Origin: Streptomyces sp. A1277 | Lineage (GTDB): Bacteria > Actinomycetota > Actinomycetes > Streptomycetales > Streptomycetaceae | Length of the DNA: 64,000 nt | Assembly: GCF_004795015.1 (NCBI RefSeq) | Contig: NZ_SSBI01000033.1 | Location: 1-64,000, forward strand | Direction of reading: 5' to 3' | In this document: one piece after another, positions 21,361 through 56,300 of the stretch | Numbering within the stretch: position 1 is the stretch's first letter | Layout: every line of letters begins with the position of its first letter | The notes under the pieces: generated by a model | Database searches by the model: none | Told to the model about the DNA's origin: nothing | The model's input: only the letters and a program-made list of their open reading frames with translations | Program-made: the position numbers and the translations under genes

Positions 21361-21654
21361 GGGTTCTCCAGACTTCGGGGGAATGACGGGGCAGCCGGTC
21401 GTCGGTCGGTTGCGGTGCTCGGGCCGGGCCTCCGGCAGCCGGCGTATCCATGCGCACGTCCGGCATCCAGGGAAGTGCGCGGACCGGCCTCGTGGCAGCT
21501 CCTCGGCGGGGATCTGAGTGAACACCTAGACCGGTCCGGCCCCACTGGGTCAGTTCCCGCCGCCGTGTTCACCTGGTACGCGACGCCATGGGCCGGCCCC
21601 GGTCACCCGACCGGAACAGGAGCGCTCACTGACAGACGAACCGGGGGAGAAACT
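21361..21654. promoter_or_regulatory. Divergent control region between the sugar operon and the PKS operon
   Basis: About 294 bases without a gene separate the leftward sugar operon from the rightward 2,3-dehydratase/PKS operon, so this is the probable main switch of the cluster. GTGAACACCTAG (21518-21529) and GTGTTCACCTGG (21565-21576) share GTGNNCACCTRG, and GTGAACAC/GTGTTCAC are inverted repeats of each other, 39 bases apart. A dimeric regulator could bind both. I see no convincing -10/-35 boxes, and no pathway regulator gene lies in the window. Confidence 0.45.
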
Positions 21655-23034
21655 ATGCCGCGGACCACCGGAACCGACGTTCTGCGTCATGCGGACTCGA
21701 CTCTGCGCGCGCGACTCGCAGAATCGGCGCGTGCGACCGACGGTGTGGCCACCAGCCCCGAGCAGTTCGAGAAGTGGTTCGCCGAACGCTGCGCCGCGCA
21801 GGTCCACGAGGTCAACCGGATCCCGTTCGCGCAGCTGCGGAACTGGTCGTTCGCCGAGAACAGCGGACACCTGGTGCACGACAGCGGCCGCTTCTTCACG
21901 GTGGCCGGCCTGAAGGTGGAGGTCGACGAGGGGCCCGTGCGGCAGTGGTCCCAGCCCATCATCCTGCAGCGGGAGATCGGCCTGCTCGGCATCGCCGTAC
22001 GCGAGATCGACGGCGTACTGCACCTGCTGATGCAGGCGAAGGCGGAACCGGGCAACCCCAACGGGGTGCAGCTGTCGCCCACCGTGCAGGCCACCAAGAG
22101 CAACTACACCGGGGTGCACCAGGGGCGGCTCGTGCCCTACGTGGAGCACTTCGCCCACGCCGAGCCGCGCAGCGTGATCGCCGACGTGCTGCAGTCCGAG
22201 CACGGCGCCTGGTTCTACCGCAAGCGCAACCGCAACATGGTCATCGAGGTCGGCCCGGAGATCGAGGCGGGCGAGGACTTCTGCTGGCTGACCCTGGGTC
22301 AGGTGCAGGAGCAGCTGCGCATCGACCACCGGGTGAACATGGACACCCGTACGGTGCTGTCCTGCCTGCCCGGAGCCGGCGAGGAGCGGGGCGGCCTGCA
22401 CACCGAGACCGAGATCCTCAGCTGGATCACCTCCAACCAGGCCGTCCACGACGTGGACTCCACCGTGGTCGGCCTGCGGGACCTGCCCGGCTGGCAGCGG
22501 TCGGACTGGTCGATCTCGCACGAGAGCGGACTCTTCTTCAGCGTCACCGCCGTGGACGTCGTCGCCAACAGCCGGGAGGTGGGCGGCTGGAGCCAGCCGC
22601 TGTTCGAACCGCACGGGGTCGGCATCGCCGCCCTGCTGGTCAAGCGGTTCGGCGGCGTGCTGCACGTGCTGCTGCGCGCCCGTATCGAGCCCGGCTACAT
22701 CGACGCCATCGAACTCGCACCGACCGTGCAGGGCACCCCCGAGAACCACGCGCGGCTGGGGGGAGCCGTTCACGAGCAGCTGCTCGACATCGAGCGCCGC
22801 CTGCGTACCGACCGCGTGCTGTACGACGCCGAGATGTCGGAGGAGGGCGGCCGTTTCCACCACTCCCGCAGCCGCTACATGATCATCGAGGTGGGCGAGG
22901 ACCACCCCGACGAGGAGCCGCCCGGATTCCGCTGGATGACGCTGCCCCAGATCACCTGGCTGCTCCAGCACCGGCACTACCTCAATGTGCAGGCCCGCAG
23001 TCTCATCGCCTGCCTGCACGCCTGCGCGGACTGA
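21655..23034 (+). CDS. NDP-hexose 2,3-dehydratase
   Basis: 459 residues, the TylX3/EvaA/SpnO family. It removes water across C2-C3 of dTDP-4-keto-6-deoxyglucose, the first step to 2-deoxysugars. The protein is an internal duplication typical of the family. The first half has RNWSFAENSGHLVHDSGRFF, QWSQPIILQREIGLLGI and QAKAEPGNPNGVQLSPTVQA. The second half repeats these as QRSDWSISHESGLFFSVTAV, GWSQPLFEPHGVGIAALL and RIEPGYIDAIELAPTVQGT. The ATG at 21655 has GGGGGAGAAACT in front. Its product is unstable and needs a 3-ketoreductase or aminotransferase. No 3-ketoreductase is visible here, so either one lies outside or one of the aminotransferases acts. It is first in the rightward PKS operon. 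Confidence 0.94.
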   Translation: MPRTTGTDVLRHADSTLRARLAESARATDGVATSPEQFEKWFAERCAAQVHEVNRIPFAQLRNWSFAENSGHLVHDSGRFFTVAGLKVEVDEGPVRQWSQPIILQREIGLLGIAVREIDGVLHLLMQAKAEPGNPNGVQLSPTVQATKSNYTGVHQGRLVPYVEHFAHAEPRSVIADVLQSEHGAWFYRKRNRNMVIEVGPEIEAGEDFCWLTLGQVQEQLRIDHRVNMDTRTVLSCLPGAGEERGGLHTETEILSWITSNQAVHDVDSTVVGLRDLPGWQRSDWSISHESGLFFSVTAVDVVANSREVGGWSQPLFEPHGVGIAALLVKRFGGVLHVLLRARIEPGYIDAIELAPTVQGTPENHARLGGAVHEQLLDIERRLRTDRVLYDAEMSEEGGRFHHSRSRYMIIEVGEDHPDEEPPGFRWMTLPQITWLLQHRHYLNVQARSLIACLHACAD

Positions 23035-23091
23035 CCCATCCGGCACCTGACAACGCACCGTCATACAACCGGCAGACAGAAGGGGCATCCC

Positions 23092-23337
23092 ATGAGCGGA
23101 AGCATCGAGCGGACCGACAACGAGCGGAAGGTGCTCGTGGAGCTGGTCGGCGGACCGGCGGACCTCCCGCAGGCCCAGCGGAGGCTGCACATCGACGCGG
23201 ACCGGGCCCAGCAGAAGATCAAGATCAAGTACTACGGCGGCTACCAGCACTTCGAGCCCTCGGACGAGGCGGGCGGGAACGCCGGCCAGTCGTCGAGGAC
23301 CTTCCGCTGGACCGGGTTCACCAAGATCGCGGAATAG
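23092..23337 (+). CDS. DUF5988-like small protein
   Basis: 81 residues with no membrane segment. The pattern VLVELVGGPADLPQAQRRLH, a short basic strand KIKIKYYGGYQHFEP, and the ending TFRWTGFTKIAE matches what I know as DUF5988, a small family found mainly in actinobacterial biosynthetic clusters and without an assigned role. It lies 57 bases after the 2,3-dehydratase and 129 bases before the first PKS gene. A ribosome site is present (AGAAGGGGC). The C-terminal RWT...IAE segment is the most conserved part in the relatives I recall. It could be a regulator or accessory protein of sugar or polyketide assembly, but there is no direct evidence. Confidence 0.7.
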   Translation: MSGSIERTDNERKVLVELVGGPADLPQAQRRLHIDADRAQQKIKIKYYGGYQHFEPSDEAGGNAGQSSRTFRWTGFTKIAE

Positions 23338-23413
23338 GCGGGATCAGCGCGCCCCATGGCCTCCGTCGCGGAGATCTTCCGGTTCTCCGCCGGGCTGGGC
23401 ACGTGAGCGGCGA

Positions 23414-23466
23414 ATGGAGGAGCACGACGTGCATCAGGCCACGCGGTCCGGACGAGGGGGAAACCG

Positions 23467-23470
<4 letters not shown>
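23414..23470 (+). CDS. Possible 18-residue leader peptide ahead of PKS 1
   Basis: ATG 23414 opens MEEHDVHQATRSGRGGNR. Its TGA overlaps the PKS 1 ATG in the 4-base ATGA arrangement seen throughout the cluster. PKS 1 has its own ribosome site inside this frame (GAGGGGGAAA), so the leader is not required for initiation. No homologue is known to me, and it could be accidental. Confidence 0.25.
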
Positions 23471-33408
<9,938 letters not shown>

Positions 33409-33409
33409 C

Positions 33410-47296
<13,887 letters not shown>

Positions 47297-47311
47297 GCGA
47301 AAGCCGAAGCT

Positions 47312-47345
47312 ACCGTCTCCCGTGGCGACGCCAACAGGAGACGGT
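47312..47345 (+). promoter_or_regulatory. Hairpin between PKS 2 and PKS 3 that covers the PKS 3 ribosome site
   Basis: ACCGTCTCC (47312-47320) pairs perfectly with GGAGACGGT (47337-47345). Inside the loop, TGGC...GCCA can form a second short stem. The GGAG of the 3' arm is the only plausible ribosome-binding site for the PKS 3 GTG at 47353. Folding would hide it, so the element could lower or gate PKS 3 translation. No T-run follows, so termination is less likely. Confidence 0.55.
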
Positions 47346-47352
47346 CCGTACG

Positions 47353-50300
47353 GTGAACGAGGACAAGCTTCGCGACTATCTCAAGTGGACGACAGCCGAC
47401 CTTCACGAGACCCGCAAGCGGCTCCGTGAAGTGGAGGACGCGGCCCGGGAACCCATCGCGATCATCGCGATGAACTGCAGGTTCCCGGGCGGTGTCCGCT
47501 CGTCCGACGACCTGTGGCAGCTCGTCGTGGACGGGGTGGACGCCATGTCCCCCGTGCCACGCGACCGCGGCTGGGACCTGAACCTGCCCGGGGTCGGCCC
47601 CGAAACCCAGGGCGGATTCCTGGAGGGCGTGGGCGACTTCGACGCCGCCCTGTTCGGGATCTCGCCGCGTGAGGCCCTGGCCATGGACCCGCAGCAGCGG
47701 TTGCTGCTGGAGGTCGTGTGGGAGTCGCTGGAGCGTGCGGGCATAGCGCCGATGTCCACGAAGGGCGAGAAGGTCGGCGTCTTCATGGGCGGCTCCCCGT
47801 CCCGCTACGACATCCTGCTCGGCGCCGACGAGGGCGTCGACGGCTACATCATGACCGGCAGCGCCGGCAGCGTCCTGTCCGGCCGCATCTCGTACGCCCT
47901 GGGGCTCGAAGGCCCGGCGGTGACCGTGGACACGGCCTGCTCGTCGTCGCTGGTCGCTCTGCACCTGGCGGCTCAGTCGCTGCGCGCGGGGGAGTGCGAA
48001 CTCGCCCTGACCGGCAGCGCCGCGATCATGTCGACGCCCGGCGCGTTCGTGGAGTTCGAGCGCCAGGGCGGCCTGGCCGGTGACGGCCGCTGCAAGGCGT
48101 TCTCGGACGACGCGGACGGCACGGGCTGGGGCGAGGGCGTCGGCGTCCTCGTCCTGGAGCGCCTGTCCGACGCCCGTCGCAACGGCCACCAGGTCCTCGC
48201 GGTCGTGCGCGGCAGCGCCGTGAACCAGGACGGCGCGTCCAACGGCCTCACCGCCCCGAACGGTCCGTCCCAGCAGCGCGTCATCCGCCAGGCCCTGGCG
48301 AACGCCCGCCTGTCGTCGGCCGATGTCGACGCGGTGGAGGCGCACGGCACGGGCACGAAGCTCGGCGACCCGATCGAGGCGCAGGCCCTGCTTGCCACGT
48401 ACGGCCAGGACCGTCCGGCGGACCAGCCGCTGTGGCTGGGTTCGGTGAAGTCGAACATCGGTCACACGCAGGCCGCCGCCGGTGTCGCGGGCGTCATGAA
48501 GATGGTCCTCGCGATGCGGCACGGGCTGCTGCCGAAGACCCTGTACGCGCAGACCCCGTCCTCGCACGTGGACTGGTCGGAGGGCGCGGTCGAACTGCTG
48601 GACCGGGCGCGGTACTGGGCGCCCGGTGACCGGCCGAGGCGGGCCGGTGTGTCCGCCTTCGGCGTCAGCGGGACGAACGCCCACGTGATCCTTGAGGAGG
48701 CTCCGGCCGTCGAGGAGGCTCCGGTCGTCGAGGAGGCGCCGGACGCCGAACAGGAGCCGGTGGCTCCGGCGCTCGCGTTGCCGGTGGTGCCCTGGCTGGT
48801 GTCGGCCAAGACGGCGGCCGGTGTCGCGGAACAGGTGCGGCGGCTGACTTCCGGCGTTGAGGGCCGGGACGCGGCCGACATCGGCCTGTCGCTGGCGACC
48901 ACCCGGACTGCGCTGGAGCACCGCGCCGTCGTCCTGGGCACGGACACCGAGGAGCTGCGCGCGCGCCTGGGCGAGCAGCCTGCGCCGGTGGAGGCCCGGG
49001 GCGGCCGGACCGGTTTCGTGTTCTCGGGCCAGGGCGGTCAGCGCGTCGGCATGGGCCGGGAGCTGGCCGAGGCGTTCCCGGTGTTCGCGGCGGCGCTGGA
49101 CGAGGTGTGCGGCCACTTCGACGGCCTGCGTGAGGTGATGTTCACCGATGCGGAGGCGTTGCAGAGCACCGGTTGGGCGCAGCCGGCGTTGTTCGCGGTT
49201 GAGGTGGCCCTCTTCCGACTGGTGGAGTCGTGGGGGGTGCGCCCGGACTACCTGGTCGGCCACTCGGTGGGCGAACTGGCCGCCGCGCATGTGGCGGGGG
49301 TCTTCCCCCTGGCCGACGCGTGCCGGCTGGTGGCTGCGCGAGCAGGTTTGATGCAGGCGCTGCCTGCCGGCGGTGCGATGTGGGCCGTACGGGCCACGCC
49401 GGACGAGGTCACTCCGCTGCTGGTGGAGGGCGTCTCGGTGGCGGCGGTGAACGCCCCCTGCCAGGTCGTCGTCTCCGGTACGCGCGAGGCCGTCGAAGCG
49501 GTGGCCTCGGGCTTCGAAGGCCGCCAGGGCCGCTGGCTGGACGTCAGCCACGCCTTCCACTCATCCCTGATGGACCCGATGCTGGCCGAATTCGCCACGG
49601 CCGCGGGCACGTTGACGTACGGCACTCCGGACATCCCGATCGTGTCGACGCTGACGGGCGAGCTGCGCGAGGAGCTCACCGCCTCGTACTGGGTGGACCA
49701 GGTGCGCGGCACGGTCCGCTTCGCCGACGCCGTGGCCCGGCTGAAGGCGCTGGGCGTCACGCGGCTGGTGGAGCTCGGACCGGATGCCTCCCTGGTCGGG
49801 GCCGTGGGCGAGGCGAGCGACGACGCGGTGTTCGCCGTATCGATGCTGCGCCGCGACCGGCCCGAAGGACCTACGGCCGTGACCGCGCTGACCCGCTTCT
49901 GGGCGGAGGGCGGCTCTGTGGACTGGGCGGCGTTCTTCGCGCCGACCGGTGCCCAGATCGTTGATCTGCCGACCTACGCCTTCCAGCACCAGCGTTTCTG
50001 GCCGGGTGTGCAGCGGGAGCCGGTGGTGGCTTCGGCGGCTGACGCGGTCTTCTGGGACGCGGTGGAACGCGGCGACGACGAGCTGTTCGCGTCGGAGTTC
50101 GGTGTCGATGTGGGAGCGCCACTGCGGGAGACGCTGCCGGCGTTCTCGGCGTGGCAGCGCCGCCGCCGTGAGCGTGAAGCAACCGACAGGCTGCGTTACG
50201 AGGTGTCCTGGGCACCGTTGCAGTCCGCTGCGGTCGATGTGTCGGGTGGCGGCTGGCTGCTGGTCGAATCGGCGGGTGTGGAGGATGCGTGGGCGGATGC

Positions 50301-53300
50301 GCTTGCGGAGGGGCTGGCGGAGCGCGGCGGGCAGGCCACCCGGTTGCGGCTTGGGTCCGGCGATCTGGAGCGGTCGGCGCTGGCGGCTCGGCTTTCGGAG
50401 TTTGCTGGTCACGCGTGTGTGGTGTCGTTCCTGGGTCAGGACGAGTCGGGGTCGGGCGGTGTTGCCGCGTCGGCTGTTTTGGTGCAGGCGTTGGGTGATG
50501 CGGGGGTCGTCTGCCCGGTGTGGTGGGTGACCTCGGGGGCGGTGTCGTCGGGGCCCGGGGATGCGGTCTCGCATCCGGTGCGGGCCGGCGTGTGGGGTCT
50601 GGGCCGGGTGGTGGCGTTGGAGGAGCCGGGGCGTTGGGGCGGTCTGGTCGATGTCCCGGAAGAGGTGTCTCAGGGCGCTGTTGGCCGGCTGGTGGAGGTG
50701 TTGGCCGGTGGTTACGGGGATGAGGACGAGGTCGCGGTGCGGGGTGGGGCGGTCCTGGGCCGCCGCCTGGCGCCCGCGTCCGCGTGGTCCGGGGATGCGG
50801 TCTGGTCGCCGTCGGGGACGGTGTTGGTGTCGGGTGGTACGGGTGTGTTGGGTGCTCGGGTGGCGCGTTGGGTGGTGGAGCGGGGCGCGGAGCGTGTCGT
50901 CCTGATCAGCAGGCGTGGTCTGGAGGCGGAGGGCGCGCCGGAGCTGCGGGATGGTCTGCGTGAGCTGGGTGCCGAGGTTGATGTGGTGGCCTGTGATGTG
51001 GCCGTGCGTGGGGAGGTGGAGGCGCTCTTCGAGCGGTTCGACGTCTCGGCGGTGGTGCACACGGCCGGTGTCCTGGACGACGGTGTGGTGGATGGTCTGA
51101 CCCCTGACCGGGTGGCCGGTGTCTGGAACGCGAAGGCAGCGGGTGCGTGGAATCTTCACCACGCGTCGCTCGGGCGCGAGTTGGACGCGTTCGTGTTGTT
51201 CTCGTCGGCTGCTGGTGTGTGGGGTGGTGCGGGGCAGGGTGCGTACGCGGCGGCGAATGCGGCTCTGGACGGACTGGTGGAGTTCCGGCGTGCCCAGGGC
51301 CTGACCGGTTCCTCGATCGGGTGGGGCCCCTGGGCGGAGGGCGGGATGGCGGATGACGCCACCGTTCTGGCCCGGATGGGCCGGGGCGGCGTACGTCCGC
51401 TCGACCCCGACACCGCACTCAACGTCCTGGGCTCCGCATCGGGTTGTGTGGCGGTCGCGGATGTGGACTGGGAGCGATTCGTCCCCGGGATGACCGCGCT
51501 GCGGGCGAATCGCCTGTGGGATGAGGTCGCACCGCGCAGCACCACCACGACCGAGCCGCGCACGGCCGCCGGGGAGCTGAAGGAGCGGTTCGCCGGCCTC
51601 GCACCCGCAGCCCGCCGGGCGAAGTTCATGGAGTCCGTACGGGGCCTGGCCGCAACGGTGCTGGGGTTCGAGGAACCGACAGCCATCGGGGTGTCCACGG
51701 CCTTCCGTGACCTCGGCCTCGATTCGCTGATGGCGGTGGAACTCCGCAACGCCCTGACCACGGCCTCGGGTCTGAAACTGCCTTCGACGCTGGTCTTCGA
51801 CTTCCCGTCCGTCGAGGCGCTGACCGACGAACTGCTGTCCCGGCTCTTCGGCGCGGACGAGGAGCCGGCGGCACCGGGCGTGGTGCCCGTGCGCCAGGCC
51901 GTGAGTGATGACCCGGTGGTCGTGGTGGGCATGGGCTGCCGCCTCCCCGGTGGCGCGGATTCCCCGGAGGGGCTGTGGCGGCTGCTCGCCGAGGGCACCG
52001 ATGCCCTGGGCGCCTTCCCCGCCGACCGTGGCTGGGAGCAGATCGGCCTCGCAGGCGGCGACTACGCCCAGGTGGGCGGATTCCTTGAGGGTGCGGCGGA
52101 CTTCGACCCGGGCCTGTTCGGTATCTCGCCGCGTGAGGCCCTGGCCATGGACCCGCAGCAGCGGTTGCTGCTGGAGGTCGTGTGGGAGTCGCTGGAGCAG
52201 TCGGGCGTGGCGCCTTCGTCGCTGCGCGGCCTGCCGGTGGGCGTCTTCGCGGGGACGAACGGCCAGGACTACCCGGCGCTGCTGGCCCTGGCCGGTGAGT
52301 CGGGAGACGGCTACGGCGGTACGGGCAGCTCGGGCAGCGTGTTGTCGGGCCGGGTCTCGTACGCGCTGGGGCTTGAGGGCCCGGCTGTCACGATCGATAC
52401 GGCGTGCTCGTCTTCGCTCGTCGCTATGCACCTTGCCGCGCAGGCGTTGCGGTCGGGTGAGTGCGATCTCGCGTTGGCCGGTGGTGTGACGATCATGTCC
52501 ACGCCCGGGGCCTTCATCGAGTTCGAGCGGCAGGGGGGTCTGGCCGGGGACGGCCGGTGCAAGGCGTTCTCCGATGACGCGGATGGCACCGGCTGGGGCG
52601 AGGGCGTGGGCGTCCTGGTTCTGGAGCGGCTGTCCGACGCCCGTCGCAACGGCCACCAGATCCTGGCGGTCGTGCGCGGCAGCGCGGTCAATCAGGACGG
52701 TGCGTCGAACGGTCTGACCGCGCCGAATGGTCCCTCGCAGCAGCGGGTCATTCGTCAGGCGCTGGCCACCGCCGGTCTGACGGCCGCCGAGGTGGACGCG
52801 GTGGAGGCGCACGGTACGGGTACGAAGCTGGGCGACCCGATCGAGGCGCAGGCGCTCCTTGCGACCTATGGCCAGGACCGTCCGGCCGATCAGCCGCTGT
52901 GGCTGGGGTCGATCAAGTCGAACATCGGTCACACGCAGGCCGCCGCCGGTGTCGCGGGTGTCATGAAGATGATCCTGGCGATGCGCCACGAGATCCTGCC
53001 GCAGTCCTTGCACGTCGGTACCCCGTCCTCGCATGTGGACTGGTCGGAGGGTGCGGTTGAGCTGCTGGACCGGGCGCGGGACTGGGCGGCTGGTGACCGG
53101 CCGAGGCGGGCGGGTGTGTCCGCGTTCGGGGTCAGTGGGACGAACGCCCACGTGATCATCGAGGAGCCGCCGGCCCTCACGCAGTCGGTGGCGGTTTCGG
53201 ATGTTGTGCTGCCGGTGGTGCCGTGGCTGGTGTCCGCGAAGACGGCGGCCGGTGTCGCGGAACAGGCGCGGCGACTCGCTACCGGCGTCGAGGGTCTGGA

Positions 53301-56300
53301 CGCGATTGACGTCGGCCTGTCGCTGGCGACCACCCGGGCCGCGCTGGAGCACCGCGCGGTCGTCCTGGGCGCGGACAGCGAGGAGCTGCGTATGCGACTC
53401 AGCGAGCAGCTGGTACCGGTCGTGGCTCGGGACGGTCTGACCGGGTTCGTGTTCTCGGGCCAAGGCGGCCAGCGCCTGGGCATGGGCCGGGAGCTGGCGG
53501 AAGCGTTCCCGGTGTTCGCGACAGCCCTGGACGAGGTGTGCGGGCACTTCGACGGGCTGCGCGAGGTCATGTTCACCGACGCCGAGTCCCTGAAGAACAC
53601 CGGATGGGCGCAGCCCGCGCTCTTCGCGGTCGAGGTGGCGTTGTTCCGGTTGGTGGAGTCGTGGGGCGTCCACCCGGACTACCTCGTCGGCCACTCGGTC
53701 GGTGAACTGGCCGCCGCGCACGTCGCCGGGGCGCTGTCCCTCGCGGATGCCTGCCGTCTGGTCGCCGCCCGCGCGAAGCTGATGCAGGCACTGCCGACCG
53801 GCGGCGCCATGTGGGCCGTACGCGCCACCCCCGACGAGGTCACTCCGCTGCTGGTGGACGGCGTGTCGGTGGCAGCGGTCAACGCCCCCGGCCAGGTCGT
53901 CGTCTCCGGTACGCGTGAGGCCGTCGAAGCGGTCGCCTTGGACTTTGAAGGCCGCCAGGCACGTTGGCTGGAGGTCAGCCACGCGTTCCACTCGGCGCTC
54001 ATGGACCCGATGCTGTCCGAGTTCAGCGCCGCAGCAGCCGCGTTGTCGTACGACACCCCCCGCATCCCCATCGTCTCCACCCTCACCGCCGAGCCGGTCA
54101 CCGAGTTCACCGCGTCCTACTGGGCCGACCAGGTCCGTGGCACGGTCCGCTTCGCCGACGCGGTCACCCAGCTCAAGGCCCTCGGCGTCACCCGCTTCCT
54201 CGAACTCGGCCCGGACGCAAGCCTCGTGGGCGCGATCGGCGAGACCGACGAGGATGCGTTCGCCGTAGCCGCCCTGAACCGCAAGCAGCCCGAACCCACC
54301 ACCGCCATCACGACCCTTGCCCGCCTCTGGGCGGACGGCGCCGACGTCGACTGGGCGGCCTTCTACGCCCCGACCGGCGCCCGCACCACCAGCCTGCCCA
54401 CGTACGCCTTCCAGCACCAGCGCTACTGGCCGCGGGCTCAGCTCCGGCCGGCCGAGCCCGCCGGAGGCGGTGCGGATGCCGCGTTCTGGGAGATCGTCGA
54501 GGGCGGCGACCCGGAGGCGTTCACGCGGTCGCTCGGCCTCGCACCCGATGCCGACCCCGGCCGCGTCCTGGAAGCCCTGAGCGCGTGGCAGCGCCGCCGG
54601 AGCGAGGGCGCGGGCGTGGACCGGCTCGGCTACCGGATCGACTGGACGCCCACCGGACCGGCCAACAGCACGGCGGCCTCCGGGAACTGGCTGATCGTGG
54701 AGCCGGACGCGGCGGAGGCCGGCGCCCCCTGGGCGGGTGCCGTCGCCGAGGAGCTGGCGGCGCGCGGTGCCCGGGTCACCCGGCTGCGGCTGGACGCCGG
54801 GGACCTGGACCGGGCGGCCCTGGCCGCACGCCTCGCGGAGTTCGCCGGGTCGGCCGAGTCCGCCGTCCGGACGCGCCTGGTGTCGTTCCTGGGACAGGAC
54901 GAGCGGGAGCACCCGGGGCGTCCCGGTCTCACGTTCGGTCTGACGGCCACGACCACGCTGGTGCAGGCCCTGGCCGATGCCGACGTGGACGCCCTGGTGT
55001 GGTCCGTGACCTCGGGCGCGGTGTCCGTGGGCGCGGGCGATGAGCTCGCGCACCCCGCACGGGCCGCCGTCTGGGGCCTGGGCCGGGTCGTCGCCCTGGA
55101 GGAGCCGGAGCGCTGGGGCGGTCTGGTCGACGTGCCGGAGCGGCCGGCGGGCAGTGCCGTCGCCCGGCTGGTGGAGGTACTGGCCGGTGGCGCCGATGGC
55201 GAGGACCAGCTGGCCGTGCGCGGCGGGGCCGTGCTCGGGCGGCGGCTCGTCCCCGCGTCGCTGTCGCCGGAGAGCACGGACGCCGGATGGACGCCCTCGG
55301 GCACGGTCCTGATCACCGGCGGCACCGGCGCACTGGGCGGCAGGCTGGCCCGCTGGGCGGTGGACCGGGGCGCACGGCACCTCGCGCTCGTCAGCCGCCG
55401 GGGCGAGGAAGCCCCGGGCGCCGCCGAACTGCGTGCGGAGCTGGAAGCGCGCGGGGTGACCGTCACCTTCGCCGGCTGCGACCTCGCCGACCGTACGTCC
55501 CTCGCGTCGGCCCTCGACCGGATCGAGGCCGCAGGGCCCGCGATCCGGTCCGTCTTCCACGCGGCGGGCCTGACCGAGGGCGTCGCTCTCGGCGAGACCG
55601 ACGCCGACTCGCTCGCCGCGATGCTGGGCGCGAAGGCGGCCGGGGCGGCGAACCTCGACGCCCTGCTCGGTGACCGCGACCTCGACGCGTTCGTGCTCTA
55701 CTCCTCCATCGCCGCCACCTGGGGCAGCGGCGGCCAGAGCGGATACGCGGCCGCCAACGCCTACCTCGACGCCCTCGCGACCCGGCGGCGCGGTCAGGGA
55801 AGGGCCGCCACCTCCGTCGCCTGGGGCCCGTGGGACGGCGGTGGCATGGCCGCCGCCGAGGGTGCTCAGGACGATCTGCGCAGGCGCGGACTTCCGGCCC
55901 TGTCGCCTGACGACGCGATGGCCGCGCTGGAGTCGGCGCTGTCCGCGGGCGAGCCCGCCGTGTCGGTCGTGGACGTCGACTGGGACCGCTTCCTGCCGAC
56001 CTTCACCCTGCGCCGCCCGAGCGCGCTGTTCGCCGCGTTCGACACGGCCCGCACCGCCGACCACGGCAACGGCCGTGCCACCGATGACGGGAACGACACC
56101 GCCGCCCGCCTGCGCGAGCAGCTGCGCGACCTCGACGGCCGGGAGCGGCGCCGCCACGTCCTGGCGCTCGTGCGCGGCGAGGCCGCTGCGGTCCTCGGCC
56201 ACGCGAGCGCGGCGGCGATCGAACCGGAGCACGCCTTCCGCGAGCTCGGCTTCGACTCGCTGACCGCCGTCGAGTTCCGTGACCGGCTGCGCGTGGCGAC

